A stretch of DNA of 64,000 nucleotides, taken from NCBI GenBank assembly GCA_016648135.1, contig JADDOH010023082.1:1-64000 (forward strand), in the 5' to 3' direction. The notes beneath the pieces were generated by a model. That model ran no database searches. It worked only from the letters and a program-made list of their open reading frames with translations, and had not been told where the DNA came from. How positions within the stretch are numbered: position 1 is the stretch's first letter; each line of letters starts with the position of its first letter. Source of the DNA: Agrypnia vestita. Its lineage: Eukaryota; Arthropoda; Insecta; Trichoptera; Phryganeidae. Made by a program: the position numbers and the translations under genes. Shown piece after piece: positions 44,190 to 55,544 of this stretch.

Positions 44190-45277
44190 CTTAAGGCGAT
44201 CGTCTAGCAGAATGAGCAAATTTCACCATTTTTTCTCATATCTTCTCTTGCGTTTTTTATTACATTTTTGTAAGGAGATATCTCATTTTAAAATTTATTC
44301 ATTAGGTTACATATATTTTAAATACGAATATCTTATTAAAATGTCACAAACTAAATTATATAATTTATTAATAAATTACCAAACCTTTGATGTTTTAAAA
44401 ATGAAGAAAATTGCTCGACTTTATGGGCCTTTTATGACTGAACGGCGTGTTGAGATGTCTTTTATTCAATAATATTACAAAGTAAACGATTATCTTAAAT
44501 TTATTACAATTATAGAAAAAGCTGTTAGTTTATTTACATGCAAATACATTTTTATATTTTGTGTGTTTTTTCAATCCTTTTAAAATAGTTAATAACTTTT
44601 TTTCTTTAATAAATTAAAGGAATAGACATTTTTATTTTAAAATTAATACAAAAAAAATCTAAAAATTATTCTCGATTTCAGATTTTAGCTATTTAATCAA
44701 GGCACTGCGTATTGTGTCATAAATACGTTGCGTCTTGATTTAATATCTAAAATCAGGAATATCGACAAAGATTTTGATTTTTTTTTTGTTTTTATTGTAA
44801 AATTATAATATCTATTCTTTTGATTATTGAAGTAAAAAAGTTGTCAACTATTTTTAAAGATTTGAAAAAAACCCACAAAAAATAAAATATTTTTAAAAAA
44901 CAGTATTTTTTAAAACATCAATTGCATGCAAACAAACTAACAGATTTTTCTATAATTGTAATATATTTAAGATAATCGTTTATTTTGTAATATTATTGAA
45001 TAAAAAAGACATCTCAAAACGCCGTTCAGTCATAAAAGGCCCACAAAGTAGAGCAATTTTCTTCATTTTTAAAACATCGAAGGTTTGGTAATTTATTAAT
45101 CAATTATTTAATTTAGTTTATGACATTTTAATAAGATATTCGTATTAAAAATATATGTAACCTGATGAATAAATTTTAAAATTAGATATGTCCCTACAAA
45201 AATGTGATAAAAAACGCAAGAGAAGATATGAGAAAAAATGGTGAAATTTGCTCATTCTGCTAAACGATCGCCTTAAG
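44190..45277. mobile_element. 1.09 kb palindromic fold-back element with TTAA ends
   Basis: The whole unit is one long inverted repeat. The left end CTTAAGGCGATCGTCTAGCA and the right end TGCTAAACGATCGCCTTAAG mirror each other, and arms of roughly 540 bp continue to a centre near 44730 (AATCAAGGCACTGCG / GTTGCGTCTTGATT). TTAA at 44191-44194 and 45273-45276 fits a piggyBac-type target-site duplication. An 86-codon frame in the left arm (44212-44472) is not evidence of coding. No transposase. Confidence 0.9.
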
Positions 45278-45339
45278 GCTACGTAACCTTAGAAATTATT
45301 CTTGCATCAGGGGATATTTCTTTCATCATAATATAATTT

Positions 45340-45480
45340 GTTATAAAAATTACTCGTTCAGCTATAACTCGTCAAAATGACGTACTTTTATAAACTGTAT
45401 TTGGGCCGCTAGTTAAGGCTGTGAGAACAGCGTTTTCTAGAGTAGCGTGGCATCTTATTGACGTAAGTGATGGACATAAT
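45340..45480 (+). repeat. Repeat family S, copy 1
   Basis: AAATGACGTA, gccgctagttaaggctgtgagaacagc and atctagagta-type words recur in order at 55375-55500. Class unknown. Confidence 0.45.
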
Positions 45481-45484
45481 TAAG

Positions 45485-45880
45485 TAGAGAATCATGTTTT
45501 TTTGCTTCCCTACCTCATATATATCTCATTATTATTTGAGACATTTGTTAGAGACGGACATTGTTGCAAAGAGAATTATATACTTTGATTAATGATTAAC
45601 ACCAAGGACAAAAGCGATATTATTTAAACTAAAATATTAAAAAAAATCAAAATATTTTTGAAAAATATCTAATTAATTGAGTATTCTATTAAAACATCAT
45701 AAAGTCAATGTTTTCCATAGGCGTGCAGTGAGAACATGGTAGCAAGACTTTTACGTAACCAATTATTTGGAAAAAAAATAGAATACAACATATATTTCGT
45801 AATATTTCTATCACAATTGTTATCATAGCATTTATATTTTGATATATTATAAAAATCTGTAGCATAAACTTTTGATTTCG
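45485..45880. other. AT-rich non-coding stretch
   Basis: Nothing recognised. Confidence 0.5.
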
Positions 45881-45881
45881 G

Positions 45882-46100
45882 AATTAATGTATATTATAGA
45901 TGTCTCACAGAGACGAAACTGTATTTTGATGGGAAAGCAGGTATGGAAGTCGTTTTGGGTGTATATAGGGCTTACGACCTATCGTGCGGCCGGCTTAAGT
46001 GATCACTTTACACAATGTAACGTTCGCCATTTCCACCCATGATAGAATATACCATGTCTACTAATTTTTGGAAGTTGTATATATATTTAAATAACGTGCC
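45882..46100 (+). mobile_element. MITE family M, copy M9
   Basis: Opens GAATTAATGTATATTATAG and AGAGACGAAACTGTATT like M7, then GGCTTACGACCTATCGTGCG and GTGATCACTTTACACAA. The right arm is replaced by a body resembling M1 (acccatgatag and ttttggaagtt). Confidence 0.8.
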
Positions 46101-46104
46101 ATGC

Positions 46105-46485
46105 TTTACATGTGAGTTGTAATCATCCTCCTCGCGGCCTGCACCAAAGCATTTTCATTCCCCCTTAATGCCCACAGATGTCGCTAATTGTTTTAATGTT
46201 GGTTGTGTCGCTAATGAGACCTCTATAATTGATTACGGAATTTACCAAAATATACGTTTACAAAAAAGTCATGCTTCAATGTTCCAATGTTCCATGATGT
46301 TTTCATTTTATTTAATAACAAATTTGAAACATATTTTAAAAATGTAAGAAAACATTAGATAGGGAAGCTATTGGATAGAAAGTTACGGACGGATATTTTA
46401 TTGAAGATTTTCATGGAACGTTTGAGGGAGGTACCCGGAAAAAGGTGTGTTTGTGAAAATTGAATTTTACTCCGGTATGGCTAAT
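46105..46485. other. Non-coding stretch
   Basis: 46290-46325 (TTTTCATTTTATTTAATAAC) recurs at 56050-56075. No gene seen. Confidence 0.4.
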
Positions 46486-46489
46486 CTAA

Positions 46490-46745
46490 TCGGTGATGGC
46501 GGATGTCAAAATTTCCCCGTTGGCCACATCCCACGCTTACAGCACGCGAGGATTCAAATCTTACAGCTTCGAACAAACCGCGGTCCAAATCAGATTGCGA
46601 GAATTCTCCGCAGTGATTAGAGGACTGTGCGAATTAGAACCACCCCCAGACATAATGCGGCGCGGGTCGTCCCTTAATCACGTGAGTCACCAGCGCCGCC
46701 CGCCCGGGGCAGCGCACTCGGTCGGGGGATGACTGGGGATTATTT
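46490..46745. promoter_or_regulatory. GC island 8 followed by GCACCCT repeats
   Basis: A GC-rich block with a 79-codon frame (46493-46732) that is not recognisable. A short GCACCCT tandem (46754-46774, three units) follows. Confidence 0.3.
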
Positions 46746-46779
46746 TTCATTATGCACCCTGCACCCTGCACCCTGCTGC

Positions 46780-47735
46780 CTGCACACAGAGAGTGTGGAC
46801 TCGCGTCTGAAGAGCCATCGGACGGAAATTATGCGGTTGAAAAAAAAAGTGAAAATCGGCAAAATATAATAATGACACTGATTACGGGATCAGTCAAATG
46901 AAACACATTCCACAAGAGTAATCAATTAGAAAGGTATACAGAAATAAATCCGAAACAAATTTGTGACGAAACACATGAAGAAGAAGGCTGTATGTAAATT
47001 TTTTCATAATCTTTAATGATTGAATTTCGTCTCGCATAACTAGAAGCCATGCAGGTTTTACCGTGGAAACTTCAGCTACTAAATTTTTCTTTAATTCCCC
47101 ACTGCAAAGGCTTCCTAGACTAGCAAACAGATACGAGCAACTGGACGTCTTTGCCAATAACTGTATAATATTCAAACATATATAAAAAGGTGTACTGTGT
47201 GTAAGATAAAAAAAAGGTGTAAGATTACTAGTATTTGTCGAATTGGATTTAAATAATTGATTTGTATCTATGTATATTTTATTATTATATTATGACTTTC
47301 AAAGCTTGTGCTATATCATCTCTCTCAGCATTATTACTTTTTTTTGTTTATAAATTTTTATATTATTATGTTTTTCTTATGCTGCTTGCTTTTAACTATA
47401 TATTATATTTTTCATTATTTGTTTATATCTGTATCTAAGTATTTTCTTCTCACTTTGTCATTATTATGTTTACATGTATTATGTTTTTTTTTCTCTTCTC
47501 TAAACTATATACCTATTATGTTAATGTACACTATACCTATCTATTGTAATAGCCATATAGGGCGTTAATTAATAATAAATAAAATATAAAAAAAATAACA
47601 TAGCTTAAATGGTAAAGGTAATGTTTTAAAATTATCATTAACATATTACGGTGGTAATTAAGTAATTTTTGGATACATTTATTTCTAATTATTTCATGTG
47701 ATTTATTTAAAAATTATTTAGTTCATTTTGTGTCG
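46780..47735. other. AT-rich non-coding stretch
   Basis: T-rich frames of 86 and 93 codons (47308-47568 plus, 47175-46894 minus) are low complexity and unsupported. Confidence 0.4.
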
Positions 47736-47739
47736 TCGC

Positions 47740-47970
47740 TTCAATTCGGTTGCAACCGCGAGCGTTTACCAGCGTCAGAGGGTCAACTGCACAGTTCTTC
47801 ATCCCTCGGCCGATCAGCTGGCCTCATCCCCTCGGCTGTCAGCCGCTGGTGAATGATTGATGGTGACGCTGCACTTCAGATGCTCACCACTCTAGCCGGG
47901 GCATACCAGGAGACAGGCGCCCGTCCCGCAGGGGAGGGGACCAGAAGGAAGAAGGGGTGAAATGTGAGTA
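47740..47970. promoter_or_regulatory. GC island 9, possible regulatory element
   Basis: GC-rich block containing a duplicated CATCCCCTCGGC / CATCCCTCGGCC phrase at 47800-47840. No recognisable frame. Confidence 0.3.
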
Positions 47971-48218
47971 CGGTCTGCCCAGATCGATGAATATTATTCT
48001 GTACTTGAAAGTTTTTAAAACTAGTTACTGATTAGTTTTAAATTTTGAACCCCAGACGTCAAAACGTCAATCTCTAAACATTTAATTAATACTAGCAGTT
48101 AAGCGATAGGCTATCGCCAGGCTGCTGGACCCTGCGGGTGGCGTAGACAGTGGTCGTTGCGTGGCTATTGGGGTAAAATGCTTCGGACAATCCTCCACAA
48201 ATTATATTTGCGAGGCAC

Positions 48219-48367
48219 TTAAGGCCGATTTTGTCTACTTGTTTTAAAATAATCTTTCGTTTAAAGCATAGATTTTTACGAAAACGGAATTTTTTGATCG
48301 GTGCAAAAAGAAAAAATATACGTTTTAAACGAATGATTACTTTAAAAAAGATGATGCAACCGGCCAT
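48219..48367. mobile_element. MITE family U, copy U2
   Basis: A near-palindrome from AAGGCCGATTTTGTC to TGATGCAACCGGCC, with internal mirrored CTTTCGTTTAAAGC and GTTTTAAACGAATG and a TTTTTACGAAAACGG core. Confidence 0.65.
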
Positions 48368-48369
48368 CA

Positions 48370-49430
48370 GTGGCTATCGACCATTGTCAGCTGCTATTTC
48401 GTAATTTTTTAAAACTGGAAATGAAAACGTTGCGTACTGCATATATTGTCTTTGGAGCAATTATAATATAGATACGTCGCCGTGTATGTGTTCGAGTTTG
48501 ACACATTTTCAAGCATAAGGTACATGCATTCTATCCTAGAAATTAAACGTCAAAAATATACTTGCTTGCAAAATAAAGCAAATTGGTGTTATAAAATATA
48601 AATATCGATTAATTTATATATAATGCATATATAATATTTCTACATATTAAACGATATATGAATATATATTTTTAAATTATAGGCAAAATTCGTTTCTCTA
48701 ATACTTTTTTTATTGAGCTAAACATATCGTATCTGTCCAAAACCGTATATACGCATTTTAAGCATTTTGAGAGTTGGACGCTATCTGCATAACTACGTCC
48801 AATTTAAGCAGAAACCTACCTGTAAAGTATTGTGTACTAGTTCGGTAGCACCCAGTAATAAATAATGACGAGGCACAACGCCAAAACAACGAGACAATAT
48901 ATTATTTTGTGTTGGATTCAAATTAATATTATTTATTTAATTATTTTTCATTCTGCATCGATGCGCTAACTTTGTTAATTGGAAAATTAGCTTATCATTA
49001 TAAAAATATAAACCCATTCCCGCGATAATGACGTCATAGCCTATCCCAAAAAGCGCTAAATGAAACGCAAATTGATGATTTTAATATCTGTAACAATTTT
49101 CGGGTGGCCGGATTGATTTCGTTTTCAATTAGGAGAGACGCCAATTATAGGACCGATATATTAATTACCCAATGATACCAATTAGCGACAACAGCCATGG
49201 AGTTTCTTTTTTAAATTTAATTTATTTTTAACATTGATTATAGTTATGCTAATTTTTATAAAAGGCGCTTCAAGGGCGCTTTACAAATAGGGTATCTCAA
49301 AGAAGTGAGTTTTTAGCCTCTTATTAAACGTTTCTTGATTTTCCATGGATCGCAACACTGGAGGCAGCTGTTACCACATATATATTCTGACAATAAAATA
49401 AGGTAAAGGATTTTGTCCACGAAGGGATAA
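48370..49430. other. AT-rich non-coding stretch
   Basis: No gene recognised. 49255-49375 (AAAGGCGCTTCAAGGGCGCT and downstream) has the look of an old dispersed repeat, but I cannot name it. Confidence 0.35.
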
Positions 49431-49436
49431 TTATTA

Positions 49437-49752
49437 ATTAAGATAGAAGTCTCACAGAGACGAAGCTATTTGTATGAGAAACGTGTACGGAAGAACTTTA
49501 TAGGATGGTCCAGAGCTCATAGTTGACTTGAGTGATCACTTTATACAATGCAACGTTTACCAATTTCATCGTAAGAACATCCACACATTGTCAAATTTTT
49601 AATTAAATAAAAGTTGTATATTATGTTCTAAATCAGTTTCCTACATATATTCGAATGGACTACGCTAAAGACATCTGTAATCATTCCCATGACATAGTTT
49701 ACATAGATTTTGCAGCTCGTTATGACACCTCTTTATTTTAAAAGTGGGATAT
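49437..49752 (+). mobile_element. MITE family M, long copy M10
   Basis: AGTCTCACAGAGACGAAGC, GAGAAACGTGTACGGAAG, then the GTGATCACTTTATACAA block, CCAATTTCATCGTAAGAACA, and the long-subfamily body to GACACCTCTTTATTTTAAA. Confidence 0.8.
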
Positions 49753-49755
49753 TTT

Positions 49756-50160
49756 TTTAATGTATCTATCTATATATGATATTATTTCGAATTATTTATT
49801 TATTTATTTACAAATTAAAATTACATGAATCTTAAATAGTACAGAGATCATCTTATAAATTTCTACATAATTAACATGTTATGTTTTAAATTATATCAAC
49901 AATAGGTACCTTAACAATGTGCATACAAATTTAAAAGTTTATGTTAAGAACGAACCACGGGAGTCAAAGAATAAAAGGTAAAAGGGGAATCAGGAATGGA
50001 GAGAAAAGGACAGATCTACTTAGCAAAAAGAGAAAGGGACAAGAAAAAAAGAAGAACAAAAGAAATACAGCATAAAGATACGTGAGCAATACATCTTCAT
50101 AACATAGTCATACGAGGTCTGGTCAAAGACAAAGTCTGGAATAAAAAAATAAAAAATAAA
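49756..50160. other. AT-rich non-coding stretch
   Basis: Purine-rich 49960-50070 (many AGAAA/GGGA words). Nothing recognised. Confidence 0.45.
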
Positions 50161-50164
50161 TATT

Positions 50165-50325
50165 TATTTAACCTCACATGATGCAACGTTCGCCTACATT
50201 GAATAAAAGCCAGCTCATACAGATCTTAAGCCAAGGGCCACCCTATAAAGTCTTCCGTACAAATTTCCATAAAAAAATATTTCTCTCTGTAAGATTTCTA
50301 CACAATTTATCTTAATGACATATTG
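50165..50325 (-). mobile_element. MITE family M, copy M11
   Basis: Minus orientation: GATGCAACGTTCGCC, AAGCCAGCTCATACAG, AAAGTCTTCCGTACA and a degraded TTCTCTCTGTAAGATTTC end. Confidence 0.65.
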
Positions 50326-50329
50326 TATT

Positions 50330-51120
50330 AAGAGTAGTCACCATGTGCATTAAGCACACGTAATAAACATTTGTAAGAGATATGACGACAATCTTTTAAG
50401 GTTACATATTTTTACTGTATCTACATTGTCGTTAAATTATATTTATGCTCTGAAAAATATAAAATAAAATAAAATATACAAGACAATGGAAATAAAGCAT
50501 GGAGTTGTTGAATGCATCCGTGCGTTTTGAAAACCGTTTAAATTTAATAATACGACTTAATAGTATTAATTAATTTTAGATCGGTTAGCAAAAACATTGT
50601 CGTGGTACAGAACAGCGGTATTAATTACATGGGACATGGAAGAATGTATGCGTTTCATTTAAATTTGTGATTTACCAGCATATCGGAGTATGCCGAGTGG
50701 GGACCATGGACAAGAGCATCATTCAAAAGCGCGCAGAATTAATTTCATCAATGTGGCAACATCGGAATAATGTCCCGCCACTTCCGGAATGGCAACCATT
50801 CGGATGCGGTTTTGTGTTAGTATCAAACGAATTGTATTATTCGAATATATTTTGTCAAATTTAATTGATTTCTTCAGACGAAATGTTATCAAAATTACTG
50901 TATATGATATTATTGAATAGGCAATTAAAAGAGAGGGAAAGATTCTTAAAATTGAGTCAGTTAGTCAGAGCAAAAATAATATACTTGTCGTCACAAAAAA
51001 TTTATTCAAATTTATTAAATTGGGTGACAAACAATAACTTTCTTAACTTTATTAAGTAATTTAATACTTCATTCTTGTCGATGAGAGGTTCTGTTACTAT
51101 TAATTAATTAAATAACTTGC
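50330..51120. other. AT-rich non-coding stretch
   Basis: Two adjacent plus frames of 65 and 64 codons (50667-50864, 50865-51059) are not recognisable. The GC patch at 50680-50810 holds no known motif. Confidence 0.35.
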
Positions 51121-51128
51121 AGTAACTG

Positions 51129-51532
51129 TACGTCTACCGGTTTCGATACCACTGTATCGTCTCAGGACGGACGCATACTAACTATTCATTAATTATTCTA
51201 GCAAAAAAATTAAATCAAAATAGCAAAAAAATTTTTTAAATCAAATAAATTAATCAATTAGATAACGCGCCTGCCCCGGATAGGAGGAGATCCGTGGTTC
51301 GAATCCCGGTAGCAGCCAAATATTTTTTCGTGGATTTGATTTTTCTGTATTCTTTAATTAATTTGGTATTAAATTTCACAGAACTTTGTTCTGAAAAATT
51401 GCAACTTCACAATAAGAATGTGTTCTTGAATATAAAAAAAAATGTTTGCTAGACTAAGAAAAGGATAGTTAGTATGCGTCCGTCTTAACAAAGAGGCAGT
51501 GGTATCGAAACCGGTAGACGTAGAGTTACTCC
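51129..51532. mobile_element. Inverted-repeat element with CGAAAC motifs enclosing SINE3
   Basis: The outer arms 51129-51185 and 51470-51532 mirror each other (ACGTCTACCGGTTTCGATAC / GTATCGAAACCGGTAGACGT; TTAGTATGCGTCCG). Between them lies SINE3 (51230-51375) and its flank. Each outer arm holds one CGAAAC-type hairpin motif pointing outward. Confidence 0.75.
51230..51375 (+). mobile_element. SINE3 copy (tRNA-like head)
   Basis: B box GGTTCGAATCC (51296-51306) with a degraded or lost A box, then the CCAAATATTTTTTCGTGGAT body shared with the minus-strand copy at 13319-13480. A short inverted repeat on taaattaatcaattag / taattaatttg surrounds it. Confidence 0.65.
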
Positions 51533-51584
51533 AAGTGGTCAGTACAAAGTTATTTCACTGCTGTATCACATTGGATTACAGTAA

Positions 51585-51670
51585 AAGTTCGTTTAAAGTA
51601 CAGATTTTTACGTTTTCAACCGATCAAACAACCCGTTTTCGTAAAAATCTATAATAAAACCGGCCCTTAT
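51585..51670. mobile_element. MITE family U, copy U3
   Basis: AGTTCGTTTAAAGTACAGAT, the CGATCAAACAACCCGTTTTC core and an AAAACCGGCCC right end. Confidence 0.6.
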
Positions 51671-51674
51671 AAGC

Positions 51675-52430
51675 TTAACGTAAAACCTTACATAAAAAAT
51701 CCCGCATTAAATTTCTGCTGAATTCTTTACACCCAGTGTAAAGAATATTTTAAGAATATATATCCCTAAAATTATTGGTATATCTACGAGACATCTTGTG
51801 TATCGTTAAATTGTGATATTTTGTGATGTCCTGTTTATCGTATCGTAAAATTATGATATTTTTTGACGCTTTCATTTTTCCATTTATCATTCAAATCAGC
51901 TCAAATGCATTATATTTCTTGAATCGCAACCTCACAATACAATTTTTTTTATTGAAATAAAGTCCTAGAGCCTAGCTGATTTCTAATACAAATGATACTC
52001 GAGTATAATTTTGCTACTGTGGTTCACCGATCATTACCTACTAAAATCTTATTTACTGGAATCGATGCTTTTAATTAACAACTATTGCTTGATGTCTCTG
52101 TTCGTCCAAATTAGTTAGTGCACATCAAGAGCCAGGTCCCTGACCACAATCATAGCTTATTGCATTACGCATAACCAATTGGCTTGCTGAGTGATCAGTA
52201 CCCAATAGTGGTACCTACAATTATCTGAACATGAATACATTACCGTGCGGGCTGGGAAATTTGACAGGTTTTTATAGTATAAATATTTTGTTGATAAAAG
52301 AAGCATATTCTCATACCTTTATTACCGCTACTTAAGGGATCACTTGGAGAAGTGACTTATAAGATTGTTATAGTAGCAACTGTTATTCCAACAATAAAGG
52401 AACATATTTATTTACGCCAATGTAATCTAT
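51675..52430. other. AT-rich non-coding stretch
   Basis: The word ttgtgatattttgtgatgtc and its near repeat atcgtaaaattatgatattt lie at 51800-51860. Nothing else recognised. Confidence 0.4.
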
Positions 52431-52435
52431 ACTAA

Positions 52436-52815
52436 TATACAAAGAGGTATTTTGTAAGTTTGGATGTATGAGGTAAACTACTAATCCGATTTGAAAAATT
52501 CTTTCACTAAAATTTAGAATGGAATTTCAGGGTGCACATAGGCTATATATTGTCCCGTTTAAATAAAAGGGCTTTTAGTGGTGACCTATTTTACAATTAA
52601 AGTCGACGAAAAAATTGTCAAGCGATGCGTTTTTTACGATCTCTGCCGTAACGATAAGAGATATTTATATACTTTCTATAGAGAAGATGTAGAACTCAAA
52701 AAGTTCTTTAAAAAAGTTCTGTATGACTTATATCTATATATTAAGGTTAATACACAAATTGATAAAATATGACTAAAAGTTACTAAAAATCTTAGCGTGC
52801 GAAGCCGCGCAAACT
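52436..52815 (+). mobile_element. Helitron copy H3, degraded 3' terminus
   Basis: It starts TCTATACTAATATAC after an A. The body is as in H1/H2, with a 64-codon open frame (52578-52772). The GC hairpin remnant GTGCGAAGCCGCGC is present at about 52797-52810, but the CTAG end is lost. Confidence 0.75.
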
Positions 52816-52908
52816 TATACATTTAGGATTTATGCATTTTTGAATGAGATCCTTGGAAAGTAGCCGTGGATTTGTATGGTCTAATTAATGTGGCGTCATG
52901 AGTAAAAG

Positions 52909-53104
52909 TAGCTTGTTGGTCTTGTGGTTAGGACACTGGCCTCGTGATCCAAAGGTTGCGGGTTCGATCCTCACTCCAGACTAGCAAGTTAGTCCTATTT
53001 TCATAGTACAAGCGCTTAGCTTAGTTTGAAAATAGTAAGAATATTGATGTGACACGTATTTCCGTGTTCACATCTCTATTTTTTTAAAAAAAAAAAAAAA
53101 AAAA
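52909..53104 (+). mobile_element. SINE2, reference copy with A tail
   Basis: tRNA-like head with A box TGGTCTTGTGG (52917-52927, one mismatch) and B box GGTTCGATCCT (52961-52971). The body contains AGTCCTATTTTCATAGTAC and AATATTGATGTGACACGTAT, followed by T7 and an A-run tail (53086-53104). It is the most complete member of the family. Confidence 0.85.
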
Positions 53105-53109
53105 TGTGG

Positions 53110-53555
53110 AGTATAAGGGATTTATATAAACTTATAATTAAAAACCCAAGACGGGACGCAGAAATTGTATCCTTTGTGTCTATGGATACATTGGCTGTGG
53201 TGTAGTATTATTTTTCAACACCCAACAGTTGTACAGTAATGGCAAATAAATCATTTTAAGTCAATTTTCATTGGACGGTACATCGATATTTTGTTACAGA
53301 TACATGGATTGTATGTGGAAAAAATTATCTATGATGTCTGGCTGATATAAAAAAGACCCGTTTATTTGATGTCGGAGTGACACGAATGTCAAACAGATTT
53401 CTAATACCGAGGAAACCAATTTTTGCGATCTGAATTTTTGACTTAAATAAAAGTGTGTGATGAATATTATACAAAAAATAGTAAAATTATTTAAAAAATT
53501 GAAAACAATGATTTTCAGGCGTATTCTATTAGACATGTAATAATTTGGAAGAATA
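53110..53555. other. AT-rich non-coding stretch
   Basis: An 80-codon minus frame (53536-53294) is unsupported. Confidence 0.4.
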
Positions 53556-53558
53556 CAT

Positions 53559-54067
53559 GGTGTACCAGAGCTAGCAACAGAAACTTCGCCAGTAGATTAC
53601 TGCCTATGTAATGAGTCTAAAATGTTCAAGCAACCATGACCTAACATAATAGGAGATATGCGATATCAAAGTTTGCATTTTTTTTCAGTATTTCTGACTT
53701 ATTTTTTACAAAAAGTTGAACTATCTTTACAGTAACTTATATCGATTATGAAAAATACATTTACTTCAACACAACTAAAATAAAATGATAAAAACCTTGT
53801 AAAAATAAACTTTTTTCAATTTTTGCAAGGTTTTTATCATTTTATTCGACAGTAACCTTTAATCGATATAGGTTACTGTAATGAGAGTCCAACTTTTTGA
53901 AAAAAATAAGTCAGAAATATTGAAAAAAAAAATGCAATCTTTGATGTTGCATATCTCCATAACTATTGATATTAGGTAATGGTTGCTTAAACATTTTGGA
54001 GTCATAATAATATAGGCAGAAATCTACCGGCAAAGTTTCTGCTGCTAGCTCTGGTACACCCTGTATA
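53559..54067. mobile_element. Family T fold-back, 0.5 kb palindrome
   Basis: GGTGTACCAGAGCTAGCA at the left is mirrored by TGCTAGCTCTGGTACACC at the right (54043-54060), then CTGTATA. The arms of about 245 bp are 85-90% similar by eye and meet near 53809 around AAAACCTTGTAAAAATAAAC. Half copies exist at 32900-33095. No coding capacity. Confidence 0.9.
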
Positions 54068-54149
54068 CGGACAACAAGGAATATTGCTAAACTCCACTTT
54101 GGAAAATAAAATATAGAGGAATCATTACCAATTACGAAATCTGCGTATA

Positions 54150-54665
54150 CTAATTTGTTAATGAGAAAAAAATAAGAACAGATGTTGATGAATCAATTGA
54201 AAAAAAAAGAAAAAATTTAACTTATCGCTTATCTCAAATCTAAACTACTCGTATGCCGCTATATATTAAACATTATTATCGCTGGATAACACTGGTATTT
54301 AAATCTCGCACGTATTAATCAATCGTTAATTTCGGTTGATTTCGCCACTTAGGTAAACCGCTCGATTATTTTCTTTATCGCTTCGATTACCTCGCGACTG
54401 AACGCATTGTCAAACATGACATGTCAAAATTGAACTCGCGCCGCGGAGTAGTTCCGTATTTATATGCAAATGCTGACATCTTCGTACTTTCTAGATTATT
54501 CTAGTGTTAACGAGAAGATCCTCGTCGTCTCTCGGTTGTTCCAGGCGTTTCTAGACGTCTATAGGGTTTTCTGAGGGTTGCAGATAATAACTCTAGATCC
54601 TACGATAGAGTTGTTCCAAGTGATATATTATTAGAGGTTCGGACAGCGCGTCCTTTTTAGCATCC
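54150..54665 (-). mobile_element. LTR-like repeat family L, copy L5
   Basis: On the minus strand TATAAATA (reverse of 54457-54464) and, further on, the CGAAGCGATAAAG region parallel copy L4 (CGATCACTT and gcttcgat). An initiator at the expected distance is not obvious. Sequence above the TATA box holds several TCTAGA words. Confidence 0.45.
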
Positions 54666-54739
54666 CGTTACAATATATAACACACAATCTGAGACAATTA
54701 TGACCAGTTAGGCTCAATTCACAAAACGGGTAGGTTGCG

Positions 54740-54970
54740 GGACGGTCTATTATCCGCGCGCGCTCGCGGGTCTATGAATCGCCCGGGATCTAATTAGGCC
54801 CGTCAGTCGGCATCGGTCCAGGGCCGGCGGGTGATAATTGCGCGTCATTAGCGTCAGCTGGGCGGGCGCCCCCAGTTCTTGTCCGGCCCTGGCAGCGGGG
54901 ATGATTCACGTCCGCCCGTGACGCTAATCTGTCACACGACGCCGGCGGAATATCTATCGCCACCCATCCC
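54740..54970. promoter_or_regulatory. GC island 10, enhancer-like
   Basis: A GC-rich island with homeodomain-type words (CTAATTAG at 54790-54797; TGATAATTG; GTCATTAGCGTCA; GACGCTAAT), several in inverted relation (CATTAGCGTCA and TGACGCTAAT). No frame. This composition is typical of conserved insect regulatory DNA, by inference. Confidence 0.4.
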
Positions 54971-54974
54971 CAAC

Positions 54975-55370
54975 CCCCACCTCTTAGTGGCCAGTCTTAA
55001 ATGAATTATTTGCGTGTGTGTTATTTAGAGGGTTTTTCGCTAGTAGTTTTTAACCTTCCAATTCAAGTAAAATATAAACAATCAGAAGGTTATTACAATA
55101 AGTAGTAGTAGTAAAAGTGTCAAATCAGTAGAGCTGACGCCCTTGTAGTACTACAATTAGAAAAAGGAAAGTACAAAATTCCACTGAGATAATATCAATA
55201 CAAATTATCTCTATAATACACCTATCAGAAGGCTTTACAGATTGGGAAATGAGTATTGGTGCATACCAGTATTTATTCAGATTCATTTATTAATCAATTG
55301 TTAGCAATCTCTGTCAGATAATTTCAATATTCGGTTATTTATGTAATTATTAGTATTGCTATCTACATAC
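54975..55370. other. Non-coding stretch
   Basis: Nothing recognised. Confidence 0.4.
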
Positions 55371-55374
55371 AACC

Positions 55375-55505
55375 AGTCAAAAATGACGTAGGTACATTTA
55401 TGGTAAATTTATTTTATTTATTAACGGCCGCCAGCTGAGGCTGTAAACAGCAGTATCTAGAGTATGCGTCTTGATAACATTAATGATGAATAGAATTAAA
55501 TCGAT
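55375..55505 (+). repeat. Repeat family S, copy 2
   Basis: Matches 45340-45480 in the same orientation (AAAATGACGTA, GGCCGC, GAGGCTGTAAACAGC, ATCTAGAGTA). Confidence 0.45.
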
Positions 55506-55544
55506 AATTGTAATTATGCATTTTTTATAATTATTATATTCATG

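Noticed and set aside
44212..44472. 86-codon frame in the 1.09 kb palindrome
   Set aside because: It lies wholly in one arm of a fold-back and matches no transposase.
47308..47568. Membrane-protein-like 86-codon frame
   Set aside because: Its hydrophobic residues come from T-rich low-complexity DNA.
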